Source of the DNA: Rhodocyclaceae bacterium
GTDB taxonomy: Bacteria; Pseudomonadota; Gammaproteobacteria; Burkholderiales; Rhodocyclaceae
Length of the DNA stretch: 43,172 bases
Direction: 5' to 3'
Assembly: GCA_003963315.1 (NCBI GenBank)
Contig: RXJP01000093.1
Span: 1 to 43,172 of the forward strand
Shown one piece after another: positions 31,525 through 39,833 of this stretch. Within the stretch, counting starts at the first letter, position 1. The number at the start of each line of letters is the position of its first letter. Both the position numbers and the translations under genes were made by a program. The notes below the pieces were generated by a model. It was not told the origin of the DNA. It did no database searches and worked only from the letters and a program-made list of their open reading frames with translations.

Positions 31525-32418
31525 ATGCCAGCCCGGTCTTCCCTGTTTGAAATGCCCAGCCCCTTTGACGAGCACGGCAACACGGTGCTGTTGCTGGAAC
31601 CGCCCTCGGCCAAGGTAGGCGAATTGCGGGCGCGGCTGCTGGACGAAAGTTACGGCCGCCCCTTCGTGGTGGACGATGGCGAGAGGCGCTACCTGCAATT
31701 CAGCGCCCATCTGATCCAGAGCGCCATGCGGCTGAAGGAGCCCAACGCCCTGGATCTGCGCTATACGCAGAAGATGATGAGCTTCCTCCTTTTCCACCCG
31801 CGCCCCCGGCGCATCGTCTTGATCGGCCTCGGCGGCGGCTCCCTCATCAAATACTGCTACACCCGCCTGCCCGCCACCCACCTCACCGCCGTGGAACTGG
31901 ACCCGGATGTGATCGCCCTGCGCGATGCCTTCCTGCTGCCGCCGGACGACGAACGCCTGCAAGTACTGCAAGCCGACGGCGCGGAATATCTGGCCGAGGC
32001 CGAGAAGGGCATCGACGTATTGCTGGTGGATGCCTTCGACAAGATAGGCTTCGCCCCCACCCTGGCCAACAAGGCCTTCTTTGAACAAGCCAAGGCCAAA
32101 CTTTCCGGTAGCGGCGTGCTGGTGGTGAACCTGGCGGGGGAAGCGGAAACCTACGCAGGCGTGATCGGCCAGGCGGCTGAAACGTTTGACGACCGGGTGA
32201 TCGTCTTTCCCGTGCGGGAAGACGACAACCACGTCATGCTGGCCTTCAAGGACAGCACCATCGAGCCTGGTAGCAGCCTCAATTGGCGGCGGTTGCAGAC
32301 TCTTGCCAAATCCTTGCGCAGTAAATTCGGCCTGGATTTCCCGGTGTTCGTGGACAAGATGGAGCGGGCGATGCGGATGGGCTTGGTGCAGCGAGAAGCG
32401 GGACGGGGCGGGCGCTGA
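31525..32418 (+). CDS. Spermidine synthase-like methyltransferase-fold protein
   Basis: A 297-residue protein. The N-terminal beta strands (MPARSSLFEMPSPFDEHGNTVL, about 1-60) lead to a Rossmann methyltransferase core with IVLIGLGGGSLIKYCYTRLP (glycine loop), TAVELDPDVIALRDAF (acidic ribose-binding) and DVLLVDAFDKIG. The polyamine-binding YHE triad of true spermidine synthases is absent: the corresponding helix reads YTQKMM. It is probably an aminopropyltransferase-like or related small-molecule transferase of unknown substrate. Start ATG 31525; a TTG three codons earlier is in frame. TAGAAT at 31491 could be its -10. Confidence 0.75.
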   Translation: MPARSSLFEMPSPFDEHGNTVLLLEPPSAKVGELRARLLDESYGRPFVVDDGERRYLQFSAHLIQSAMRLKEPNALDLRYTQKMMSFLLFHPRPRRIVLIGLGGGSLIKYCYTRLPATHLTAVELDPDVIALRDAFLLPPDDERLQVLQADGAEYLAEAEKGIDVLLVDAFDKIGFAPTLANKAFFEQAKAKLSGSGVLVVNLAGEAETYAGVIGQAAETFDDRVIVFPVREDDNHVMLAFKDSTIEPGSSLNWRRLQTLAKSLRSKFGLDFPVFVDKMERAMRMGLVQREAGRGGR

Positions 32419-32425
32419 CAAGAAT

Positions 32426-32448
32426 GAAGCCCTCACGAGGAGGGCTTC
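32426..32448. terminator. Hairpin between convergent genes
   Basis: GAAGCCCT/AGGGCTTC (32426-32433 with 32441-32448). On the minus strand it is followed by ATTCTTGT, a weak T-tract; on the plus strand no T-tract follows. A weak terminator is likely. Confidence 0.5.
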
Positions 32449-32470
32449 CTGGGTGCAGCCGCTGGATGTC

Positions 32471-32743
32471 TTACTTGGTAGCGGGGGCAGCGGCCTCGGC
32501 TTTCTCGGCAGCCTTTCCCTTCTTGTGGGCCTTGTGCGCCTTCTTCGCTTCCTTCACTTCAGCCTTGGCTTCCTTCACGTCCGTCTTGGCCTCTTTGACT
32601 TCGGACTTGGCTTCCTTGACGTCGGCCTTGGCGGCGGCGACGGTCTTGGCCGCTGCGGGGGCCTCGGCGGGCTTCGGTGCATCGGCCGCAAAGGCAGAAA
32701 CAGCAAACAGGCCGGCAATCAGGGTAGAGAGCATCTTGGACAT
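32471..32743 (-). CDS. Exported Lys/Ala-rich protein with four KEAK heptads
   Basis: A 90-residue protein. The signal peptide MSKMLSTLIAGLFAVSAFA likely ends at Ala19. An Ala/Pro segment leads to four exact heptads (ADVKEAK, SEVKEAK, TDVKEAK, AEVKEAK; residues 40-67), then KAHKAHKKGKAAEKAEAAAPATK. The heptads alternate Lys-Glu so the protein should be helical and highly soluble. AAGGAAACG supplies the ribosome binding site. No family is recognised and the longer frame (to 32872) has no signal. Its tail is basic, resembling histone-like periplasmic or nucleoid-adjacent tails. Confidence 0.8.
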   Translation of the reverse strand: MSKMLSTLIAGLFAVSAFAADAPKPAEAPAAAKTVAAAKADVKEAKSEVKEAKTDVKEAKAEVKEAKKAHKAHKKGKAAEKAEAAAPATK

Positions 32744-32854
32744 TTTCGTTTCCTTTTCGAGAGCAGCGCACATGCGCATGCTTGCAATAACGAACCGAGT
32801 CAGTGACGGATGACCTAGGCTGCGTAACGGTTTGTAAGTAGGAGATAACACCTC

Positions 32855-32887
32855 GGGTGGGGTTGATGCCAAGGTTCAACGCCACCC
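32855..32887. other. Long hairpin with flanking T/A tract, no matching gene
   Basis: A 12-base stem GGGTGGGGTTGA / TCAACGCCACCC with one mismatch and a 9-base loop, followed on the plus strand by CCTTTTCGAATTTTTT. In plus orientation it resembles an intrinsic terminator, yet no plus-strand gene ends here; pgm ends 23 bases away on the minus strand. It may be an orphan RNA end or part of the pgm terminator region. Confidence 0.4.
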
Positions 32888-32909
32888 CTTTTCGAATTTT
32901 TTCCGACCG

Positions 32910-34559
32910 TTAGCCCCATGGATTCTCCAGTGCGTTGTCGACTACCATTTTTGCCTGTTTGACCAGGGTTTCCAGATGTCGCGGCCCCTTGAAACTTTCG
33001 GCATAGAGCTTACACATGTCTTCTGTGCCAGACGGACGGGCGGCGAACCAGCCGTTTTCGGTAACTACCTTGATACCACCGATATCGGCCCCATTCCCCG
33101 TTGCGCTGCGCTGCCTAGCAAGAATGGGTTCGTCCCCAAGGGCGGATAGCTGGACTCGGCTCCCGTCAAGGTGCTTGAGGGCTTCCCTGGCTCGCGCCTC
33201 AATGGGCAAGTCGATCCTTACGTAATCGGGAGCGCCGTAGCGCGCGACCAGTTCTTGATGGTACGTTCCTGGGTTCTTGCCTGTGACGGCTGTAATTTCG
33301 GCGGCCAATAGCCCCATGACGATACCGTCCTTGTCGGTGGTCCAGGTACCGCCATCCTTTTTCAGCAAACTGGCACCTGCACTTTCTTCTCCGGCAAAAC
33401 AAAGGCTGCCATCGAACAATCCAGCGGCGAACCATTTGAACCCGACCGGGGTCTCGAATACTTTGCGTTCCAGGTCGGCCGCGATGGTGTCCAGCAGATG
33501 GCTGGTCACCAATGTTTTTCCGATGGCTGCGCCGATGGGCCACGATGGTCGATGGGTGGCAAGGTAGTGGAGCGCGACAGCGAGATAGTGATTGGGGTTC
33601 ATTAGCCCGACGTTGGGCGTGACTATGCCATGGCGATCCGCATCAGGATCGTTTCCCCAGGCGATGGTGTAGCGATCAGCGTGGGCCACCAGCCCAGCCA
33701 TGGCATAGGGGCTGGAACAATCCATACGGATTTTTCCGTCATGGTCCAGTGGCATGAAAGAAAAGGTTGGGTCAACGGTCGGGTGAATGATCTCCAAGTG
33801 GAGCCCATATCGAGCGGCGATTGACTTCCAATAATGGAGCGATGCGCCGCCCAAAGGCGCTACGCCGATCTTGAGGTTTGCTGCGCGGATCGCATCCATG
33901 TCGATGACGTTGACCAGATCGTCGATATAGGGTTGGCCCAGATCCAACTGTTGGACATGGGGCAAGGCCAACGCCCGGGGATACTCAATGCGCCGAATAT
34001 CGGATTGATGCGTCGTCATCAAAGCGTTCGCGCGGCTTTCAATCCAACCGGTCGCCTCACTGTCGGCTGGTCCGCCATTGGGTGGGTTGTATTTGATTCC
34101 GCCATCCTGCGGCGGATTGTGGGAGGGGGTCAGAATAATGCCGTCGGCACGGTCTTTGTAATAACGATTATGGGCAAGGATGGCATGGGAAACCACCGGT
34201 GTCGGGGTATATCCATCGTCTTTTTGTAGCTGGACAGTCACGTCGTTGGCCGCCAGGACTTCGATGACATTCCGCTGGGCCGGTTCGGACAGCAGATGGG
34301 TGTCCTTGCCGACGATGACCGGTCCCAAGATGTGATGTTGCCTGCGGTAGTCGCATACTGCCTGGGCGATGGCGATTACATGACATTCGTTGAAGCTGCC
34401 GTCAAGGGAACTGCCACGATGGCCGCTGGTGCCAAAACTAATGGCCCGGCAGGCTTGGGTCCCGCCGGGGGTAGCGTGATAGGCATCGATGAGTTTTCGG
34501 GTATCGATGAGGTGCTCCGTTTGGGCAGGTTTCCCGGCGTGGGGATGGCTGGTTGGCAT
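32910..34559 (-). CDS. pgm: Phosphoglucomutase, alpha-D-glucose phosphate-specific
   Basis: A 549-residue alpha-phosphohexomutase. Features: SFGTSGHRGSSLDGSF (substrate entry), phosphoserine loop TPSHNPPQDGG with Ser146, metal site DPDADRHG, sugar-binding GEESAGASL, and phosphate-binding RPSGTEDMCK near the C-terminus. It interconverts glucose 1-phosphate and glucose 6-phosphate, feeding glycogen and exopolysaccharide synthesis. Length and motifs are those of the E. coli Pgm class (546 residues). It stands alone; no glycogen genes are adjacent. Confidence 0.96.
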   Translation of the reverse strand: MPTSHPHAGKPAQTEHLIDTRKLIDAYHATPGGTQACRAISFGTSGHRGSSLDGSFNECHVIAIAQAVCDYRRQHHILGPVIVGKDTHLLSEPAQRNVIEVLAANDVTVQLQKDDGYTPTPVVSHAILAHNRYYKDRADGIILTPSHNPPQDGGIKYNPPNGGPADSEATGWIESRANALMTTHQSDIRRIEYPRALALPHVQQLDLGQPYIDDLVNVIDMDAIRAANLKIGVAPLGGASLHYWKSIAARYGLHLEIIHPTVDPTFSFMPLDHDGKIRMDCSSPYAMAGLVAHADRYTIAWGNDPDADRHGIVTPNVGLMNPNHYLAVALHYLATHRPSWPIGAAIGKTLVTSHLLDTIAADLERKVFETPVGFKWFAAGLFDGSLCFAGEESAGASLLKKDGGTWTTDKDGIVMGLLAAEITAVTGKNPGTYHQELVARYGAPDYVRIDLPIEARAREALKHLDGSRVQLSALGDEPILARQRSATGNGADIGGIKVVTENGWFAARPSGTEDMCKLYAESFKGPRHLETLVKQAKMVVDNALENPWG

Positions 34560-34606
34560 GGCGGTTGATGTTGTGGTGGCGGCGTATTAATCGCCCCGGT
34601 AAAGAG

Positions 34607-34792
34607 TTAGTCAGCGTAAATGCGGGAGGCTGCGGCATCGCCCCGTGCCAGCCAGATATCATGGCAATACTGATGGAAATTCATGTTAGCCGAGCATCGT
34701 TCATCGCAGTAAATACAACGCCCATTCGGCGTTGGAGGGGCGGCGGTTTCCTGAGTACCCCCGGGTGAGGGTAACGATTCCTGTTCACTCAT
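34607..34792 (-). CDS. Small Cys-rich protein, possibly zinc-binding
   Basis: A 61-residue protein starting MSEQESLPSPGGTQETAAPP. A Pro-rich leader runs into CIYCDERCSANMNFHQYCHD: Cys-x2-Cys-x3-Cys, then His-x2-Cys-His, enough ligands for a zinc site. Its start overlaps the stop of the upstream 110-residue gene by four bases (ATGA). The frame is open 16 codons further upstream, inside that gene. I do not recognise it; a small zinc finger or adaptor is one reading. Confidence 0.65.
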   Translation of the reverse strand: MSEQESLPSPGGTQETAAPPTPNGRCIYCDERCSANMNFHQYCHDIWLARGDAAASRIYAD

Positions 34793-35121
34793 AGGGCATT
34801 GTGGCGGCGATGGGGAGATTGCAGCGTGTCCTCCCGCCATAGCAGGATTTCCCGGGCAATGAATTGACGGTACTGTGCTTGTGTGATGGTGTCGGCTTCA
34901 TCCCGTAGCTGGTCCAGCGCGGCGGCACGTTCCTTGGCGTGCAATTGAGGCAAGTCCTCAAGGATTGATTGCGCCTTGCTGAATAGACGGGCATTGTGCG
35001 TGGTGGTATAGGCCATGCCCGTTTCGTCGTAGATGACGGCACTTGCCCCGAAGACGTTCTCGATCATTACGTAGCCGTTGATTACGCAGTTGTGGATGGG
35101 AACAAGGTCGTGCAGGCGCAT
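34789..35121 (-). CDS. Unrecognised 110-residue protein, first gene of a small operon
   Basis: An acidic N-terminus (MRLHDLVPIHNCVINGYVMIENVFGASAVIYDETG) looks like a beta-rich segment with a conserved-looking NxVINGY. Then comes a helical, charged C-terminal part (LFSKAQSILEDLPQLHAKERAAALDQLRDEADTITQAQYRQFI). No signal peptide or membrane helix. It is cotranscribed with the Cys-rich gene downstream. No family is recognised. Confidence 0.65.
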   Translation of the reverse strand: MRLHDLVPIHNCVINGYVMIENVFGASAVIYDETGMAYTTTHNARLFSKAQSILEDLPQLHAKERAAALDQLRDEADTITQAQYRQFIAREILLWREDTLQSPHRRHNAL

Positions 35122-35424
35122 GAGGGTTCTCCCAGTCTGGATTGGGCCATCCTAGGAAATTGCCGTGTCTTCCAGTTAACAAACTGATGGCAATTGAAAG
35201 TCATTGAAAGAGGATCCGTCCAAACCCGACTGTGCGGCACGTGACAGAGCGGTGTCAGGAAATAGGCAGGCCGGCCCATTGCGTCGGCCCCACGGGGTGG
35301 GGTAATCTTGGCTGCCCGGCTTCGGGCGAAAATAGCAACCTTCGACCCGATAAAACTCGCCAGTTCCCGAAATTATGGGATTCGGCGGGGCCTTAAAGGG
35401 TCCGGCCGACAGTTCTGGGGATCA
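35122..35424. other. 303-base divergent spacer
   Basis: Between the 110-residue gene (leftward) and the HDOD-GAF kinase (rightward). It holds a direct repeat ATTGAAAG at about 35190-35210, hairpin GCCCG-GCTT-CGGGC near 35315, and no convincing -35/-10 pair. An open frame from TTG 35308 continues into the kinase but lacks conserved text. I see no gene. Confidence 0.5.
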
Positions 35425-37560
35425 ATGCGCAGCCTTCCTGACGAAATCGCTTGGGCTATCGAATCTGTGGCATTGCCGCCAATGCCGCAGATTTTGTTAC
35501 GCCTGCTGCAGGCGGTTGAAAACGATTTTGTTTCGGTCAAGGACTTGGCTGCCCTGGTCGGTCAGGACGTGGCTCTCGCGGCGCGGGTTGTGGCAGCGGC
35601 GAACTCGGCAGCCTGGGGGCGGGGGCGTAGCGTTACCACCGTGGAGGAATGCCTGGTGGTGTTGGGGACCCGTGTGGTGAGGTCAATGGCAACCTGCTTA
35701 GCAGTGCAGGGGATGTTTGACCGAGATACCCGGCGCAACGACCATGATTTTTCTGGATTTTGGCGCCATTCACTGCTTTGCGCGGAACTGTCCAGGGCCA
35801 TTGCGGCGGAATGCGGCTATGGCCGGCCCGATGAGGCGTACTTGGCGGGCCTGCTGCACGACGCCGGACAGATTATCCTGCTGTCCTCACTACGGGCCAA
35901 GTATGGCGAATTGATTGCCCAAGCCCAGGACGAGTCGGCCCTGTGCGAGATGGAGACGGCCTCCCTGGGCGTCCACCATGGGGAAGTGGGGGCGTGGATG
36001 GTGGACCAGTGGAAGTTGGATTCATCCTTGGCCGACAGCATCCTTTTCCATCATGCGACGGTCAACCAGATCGCTACGGCGGATCAACTGTGTCAGATTG
36101 TGTGGACCTCCCATTTATGCGTCACCGGCGGGGCCGAATATGGTGACGTGGTGGCGGAATACATGCCGAAACTGGCCGCTATCTCGGAACGATTGGCATT
36201 GCTCCATGGAGATGCCGTCAAGCGGACCGTGTTGATCGCCGAAGCTGTCGGCATCCCGGTCCCCGCCGACGATGATGAAGATGCCACCCGGACCCTGCCC
36301 AAGGTGTCGTTTCCTCCGCTCGAGCCAGTTGCGGAGTCGGCGTCGGGCATCGACGACGTGGTGGCCGGCATGGCGCTGTCCCAATCCTTGCAGAAGGATT
36401 TGCTCAGTCTGGAAAGTGAACAGGAATTGCTGGCCGCCGTCCGGGAGTCGGCGCGCATCCTGTTTGGGCTGACCCATACCGCTTTCCTGTTTTTTGATGA
36501 AGGACAAAACATCCTGACCGGAGCCGGGGCCGAAGAACAGCCAGCGGCCCTTCGACTGGCCCGTCTGACCATGGAGCCCGCCGCGAGCCTCGCGGCGGAG
36601 TCCCTGCGGACGCGGGTACCCATGTCCAGTTTTGACGCCGCCCGCCCGCCTACGTCCTTGGCGGATCTGCAATTCGCCCGGGCGATGGGAACCGAGGGCG
36701 TGCTATGCATTCCCCTGGTCGCGGCGGAGCAGCAGATCGGGGTCATGGTGTCCGGTATCAGCAGGACGCTCCATGGAAAACTGGTCAGGCGCCAGGCTTG
36801 GCTGGGCAATTTTGGCCGTTTGGCCGCCACCGGCCTGAAGGCTTGGCAAGCGATCAGATCCTTCGAACAGAAGACCGCCCAGGAATCCTCCGAACGGTTA
36901 CGTCGTCATGCGCGGAGGATCGCCCACGAGGCGGGCAATCCTCTCGGTATCATCAAGAGCTACCTGAAAATCCTCGATGACCGGCTCGCCCAGGATGATG
37001 CGCTGCACGGCGAAATCACCGTGCTAAGGGAGGAGATAGAACGAGTTTCATCCATCGTCAGAAGGATGAGCGAAACACCGTCCGAGGACGGCGAGCAGGG
37101 GGTGGATGTGGTAGGGCTGGCGCGGGATATGCTGGCCTTGTATTCGCCCCCCCTCTTCATTAATAGGGGTATCGCCATTTCAGTTGATATTCCTGAAAAG
37201 AGGTTGTTTTCCTCCTGTAATCGGGACGGCCTCAAGCAGATTTTGCTTAATCTATGCAAGAACGCCTCCGAGGCCATGGAAAAGGGCGGACGGATCGGTT
37301 TGTCGCTACGGGAGCATGTTTTCCTCAATGGGGTTCCGCATCTTGAATTGACGCTGAAGGACACGGGGCCTGGTTTGACCAGAGAGGCCCTTGATCGGTT
37401 GCGGGGCGAGAGCATGGATACGGCTGGTGACGGTGCACGTGGAATCGGGTTGTCCGTGGTGGGGGCCTTGGTGAAGAAGATGGGGCTCAAGATCACCTGT
37501 CGCTCCTATGCAGGCGAGGGGACGACGATCACATTGTTATTGCCTCAGGTGATGGAGTAA
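35425..37560 (+). CDS. HDOD-GAF-histidine kinase hybrid sensor
   Basis: A 711-residue signalling protein from ATG 35425. Order: HDOD domain (about 10-230) with VALPPMPQILLRLL and LLHDAGQIILL (His-Asp kept); linker; GAF-like domain (about 315-480); HisKA-type helix with the probable phospho-His501 (ARRIAHEAGNPLGI); HATPase (about 595-711) with the N box ILLNLCKNASEAM, G1 DTGPGLT and G2 GARGIGLSV. The H-box reads HEAGNPL in place of HELRNPL, as in some HDOD kinases. It should autophosphorylate and pass phosphate to a receiver; the REC-PAS-GGDEF-EAL protein starting 34 bases later is the obvious partner. A TTG at 35308 would add 39 residues. Confidence 0.88.
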   Translation: MRSLPDEIAWAIESVALPPMPQILLRLLQAVENDFVSVKDLAALVGQDVALAARVVAAANSAAWGRGRSVTTVEECLVVLGTRVVRSMATCLAVQGMFDRDTRRNDHDFSGFWRHSLLCAELSRAIAAECGYGRPDEAYLAGLLHDAGQIILLSSLRAKYGELIAQAQDESALCEMETASLGVHHGEVGAWMVDQWKLDSSLADSILFHHATVNQIATADQLCQIVWTSHLCVTGGAEYGDVVAEYMPKLAAISERLALLHGDAVKRTVLIAEAVGIPVPADDDEDATRTLPKVSFPPLEPVAESASGIDDVVAGMALSQSLQKDLLSLESEQELLAAVRESARILFGLTHTAFLFFDEGQNILTGAGAEEQPAALRLARLTMEPAASLAAESLRTRVPMSSFDAARPPTSLADLQFARAMGTEGVLCIPLVAAEQQIGVMVSGISRTLHGKLVRRQAWLGNFGRLAATGLKAWQAIRSFEQKTAQESSERLRRHARRIAHEAGNPLGIIKSYLKILDDRLAQDDALHGEITVLREEIERVSSIVRRMSETPSEDGEQGVDVVGLARDMLALYSPPLFINRGIAISVDIPEKRLFSSCNRDGLKQILLNLCKNASEAMEKGGRIGLSLREHVFLNGVPHLELTLKDTGPGLTREALDRLRGESMDTAGDGARGIGLSVVGALVKKMGLKITCRSYAGEGTTITLLLPQVME

Positions 37561-37594
37561 GACAATTGAAGTCAATTTTGTAGAGAATGGGGTG

Positions 37595-39814
37595 ATGGGC
37601 AACATTCCCCAACACTTCGGAAACGTGGTTCCTTCGATTGATATGTCGAGGCCCCAGCGCCTTCTGATCGTAGACGACGAGGTAAGGATTCGGAGTGCGT
37701 ACCGCACCTTGCTGTCCCAGGAGAACCGGGTCATCGTCGAGTGCGGTACCGGTGCCGAGGCAATGCGCTGCATAGAACGGGAAGGAGCCGATGTCGTCAT
37801 CCTGGACCTCGGCCTGCCCGACATGGCGGGACTTGACGTCATGGAATGGATTCGCGCTAGCGGCGTAGCGGCATCGGTGATTGTTTTCAGCGCCGACGAA
37901 TCCATCGATTCCGCCATCCAGGCCCTGCGCTTGGGGGCATATGAGTTCATCCGCAAATCCTGCGAGCCGGAAGAGCTGATGAAGACGGTGGACAACGCCT
38001 TCCATCGACGCTATCTGGAAGAGTCCCATGCGCTGATGACGGCCACCCTTGAGAGATCGGAGCGCTTGCATCGTTTTCTCGTGGAGCAGTCCCCCGACAT
38101 CATCTACACCCTCGATGAAGAGGGGCGTTTCGTCTTTATCAACGGCCGGGTCGAATCGTTGCTGGGGTATGCCAGGAACGAGCTGATAGGCCAGCATTAC
38201 TCGGCCATCGTCTACGAAGATGATCTGGATCGCGCCTGCTACGCGTTCAATGAGCGGAGAAGCGATGATCGCGCCGCCAGCAACGTGGAGATTCGCCTGA
38301 AATACAAGGGCCAAGCCGGGTTCCGTCATTTCGACAACCGGTTGATCGTGGCGATGTTCAGCGCCTTGGGCATCTACGAACGCAATGATGCGGATCAGGT
38401 GCAGCGTTTCATGGGCACATACGGAGTGGCCCGGGACATCACCGAACGCAAGCAGGCGGAGGAGACGATCAGCTTCCAGGCCTTTCATGACCAATTGACG
38501 CAGTTGCCGAACCGGGCGCTGTTCAAGGATCGCTTGGACCTGGCCATTGCCCAGAGTCGACGTAGTGGCAAGAAGGTCGGCGTGATGTTCGCCGACCTGG
38601 ATCGCTTCAAACTGGTCAACGATACCTACGGTCACGCGGAGGGGGACGAACTGCTGAGGGGATTTGCGCAACGGGTGAAGGGATGTTTGCGGGCCGGCGA
38701 TACCCTGGCAAGACAGGGGGGAGATGAATTCACATTGGCGCTGACGGACTTGGGCAGTGCCGACGACGCGATCCGGATCATCGAGAAGATTCTTGCCTCC
38801 CTTGAAACCCCTTTCCTTGTGGCGGGCAAGGATTTCAAGGCGACGGCCAGCTTCGGTTTCGCATTGTTCCCCGACGATGGCGACACGGCGGAAAGTCTCG
38901 TCCACCATGCCGATATCGCCATGTATCAGGTCAAGCTGCGGGGCAAGAACGGTTACCAGCGTTATTTTCCTGAAATGAGCGAGGGCCACGACCACCATAT
39001 CCGTTTCGAGAATGATCTGCGTGTGGCGCTGACGAGCGCGCAGTTCCAATTGCACTACCAGCCCCAGGTGAACTTGAGCAGCGGCGCCATTATCGGCGTG
39101 GAAGCGCTGTTGCGCTGGCGGCATCCCGAGCACGGGCTGCTCAACCCCAACAGCTTCATCGCCATCGCCGAAGAATCCGGCCTCATCTGTGCCATCAGCG
39201 ATTGGGTCATGGCGGAGAGCTTCGCCCAGCTGGCCGAATGGAATCGCCAGGGCATCCGGGATATCCGCATGTCGGTCAACCTGTCCCCCCAGGAGTTCGA
39301 ACGCGACGATCTGGTGGCCAGGGTTATCGCCCCCCTTCAGCGGTTCGATTTGGATCCGGCGAACGTGGAAATCGAAATTACCGAAAACCTCCTGATGGGC
39401 GACGCCGAAGGCGTGATCGACAAGGTTCGGCAGATTCGCGCCCATGGGATGCGGGTCTCGATCGACGATTTCGGTACCCGCTATTCCTCCCTGAACTATC
39501 TGCGTCGATTCTCCATCAGCGGCATCAAGATCGACCAGTCCTTCGTGCGCGACCTGGACAAGGACCACGGATCGCTGTCCATCATCCACGCCGTTTTGGG
39601 TATCGCGAAGGGATTCGGGTTGCATGTGATCGCCGAAGGGATCGAACATGCCCAACAGGTGGGCATGTTGCAGCTTCTGGGCTGTGACGAGATGCAGGGC
39701 TTCCTGTTCAGCAAACCCTTGCCTGCCGAGGAATTGCTGCCCCTGCTTCGCGATGGCCTGCCCGGCGTGGGCACCCTGTTCGGCGACGGGCCGGTGTCCG
39801 GCGCCAAGGCCTGA
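37595..39814 (+). CDS. Response regulator with PAS, GGDEF and EAL domains
   Basis: A 739-residue c-di-GMP enzyme. Receiver (about 20-140) with Asp27-Asp28 and phosphoacceptor Asp71. PAS (about 160-285). GGDEF domain (about 290-455) with intact GGDEF (375-379) and an RxxD inhibitory site (Arg366-Asp369). EAL domain (about 470-720) with EALLRW (503-508), NLSPQEF, DDFGTRYSSL (624-633) and Lys645. Both catalytic sites look intact, so it may both make and break c-di-GMP, switched by phosphorylation or PAS input. Start: ATG 37595 (a GTG one codon earlier is equivalent); MSRPQRLLIVDDE at 37643 is a third option. Confidence 0.93.
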   Translation: MGNIPQHFGNVVPSIDMSRPQRLLIVDDEVRIRSAYRTLLSQENRVIVECGTGAEAMRCIEREGADVVILDLGLPDMAGLDVMEWIRASGVAASVIVFSADESIDSAIQALRLGAYEFIRKSCEPEELMKTVDNAFHRRYLEESHALMTATLERSERLHRFLVEQSPDIIYTLDEEGRFVFINGRVESLLGYARNELIGQHYSAIVYEDDLDRACYAFNERRSDDRAASNVEIRLKYKGQAGFRHFDNRLIVAMFSALGIYERNDADQVQRFMGTYGVARDITERKQAEETISFQAFHDQLTQLPNRALFKDRLDLAIAQSRRSGKKVGVMFADLDRFKLVNDTYGHAEGDELLRGFAQRVKGCLRAGDTLARQGGDEFTLALTDLGSADDAIRIIEKILASLETPFLVAGKDFKATASFGFALFPDDGDTAESLVHHADIAMYQVKLRGKNGYQRYFPEMSEGHDHHIRFENDLRVALTSAQFQLHYQPQVNLSSGAIIGVEALLRWRHPEHGLLNPNSFIAIAEESGLICAISDWVMAESFAQLAEWNRQGIRDIRMSVNLSPQEFERDDLVARVIAPLQRFDLDPANVEIEITENLLMGDAEGVIDKVRQIRAHGMRVSIDDFGTRYSSLNYLRRFSISGIKIDQSFVRDLDKDHGSLSIIHAVLGIAKGFGLHVIAEGIEHAQQVGMLQLLGCDEMQGFLFSKPLPAEELLPLLRDGLPGVGTLFGDGPVSGAKA

Positions 39815-39833
39815 AGGAGTGGCAGGGTGGCGT

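Noticed and set aside
35200-35424. Sigma-54 promoter before the HDOD-GAF kinase
   Set aside because: A GGCAC...GC pattern near 35232-35250 misses the required -24/-12 spacing by one base.
37529-39655. A 708-codon open frame on the minus strand
   Set aside because: It lies fully antisense to the REC-PAS-GGDEF-EAL gene, whose domains and catalytic motifs are complete; the reverse frame shows no conserved text and is a product of GC-rich third positions.
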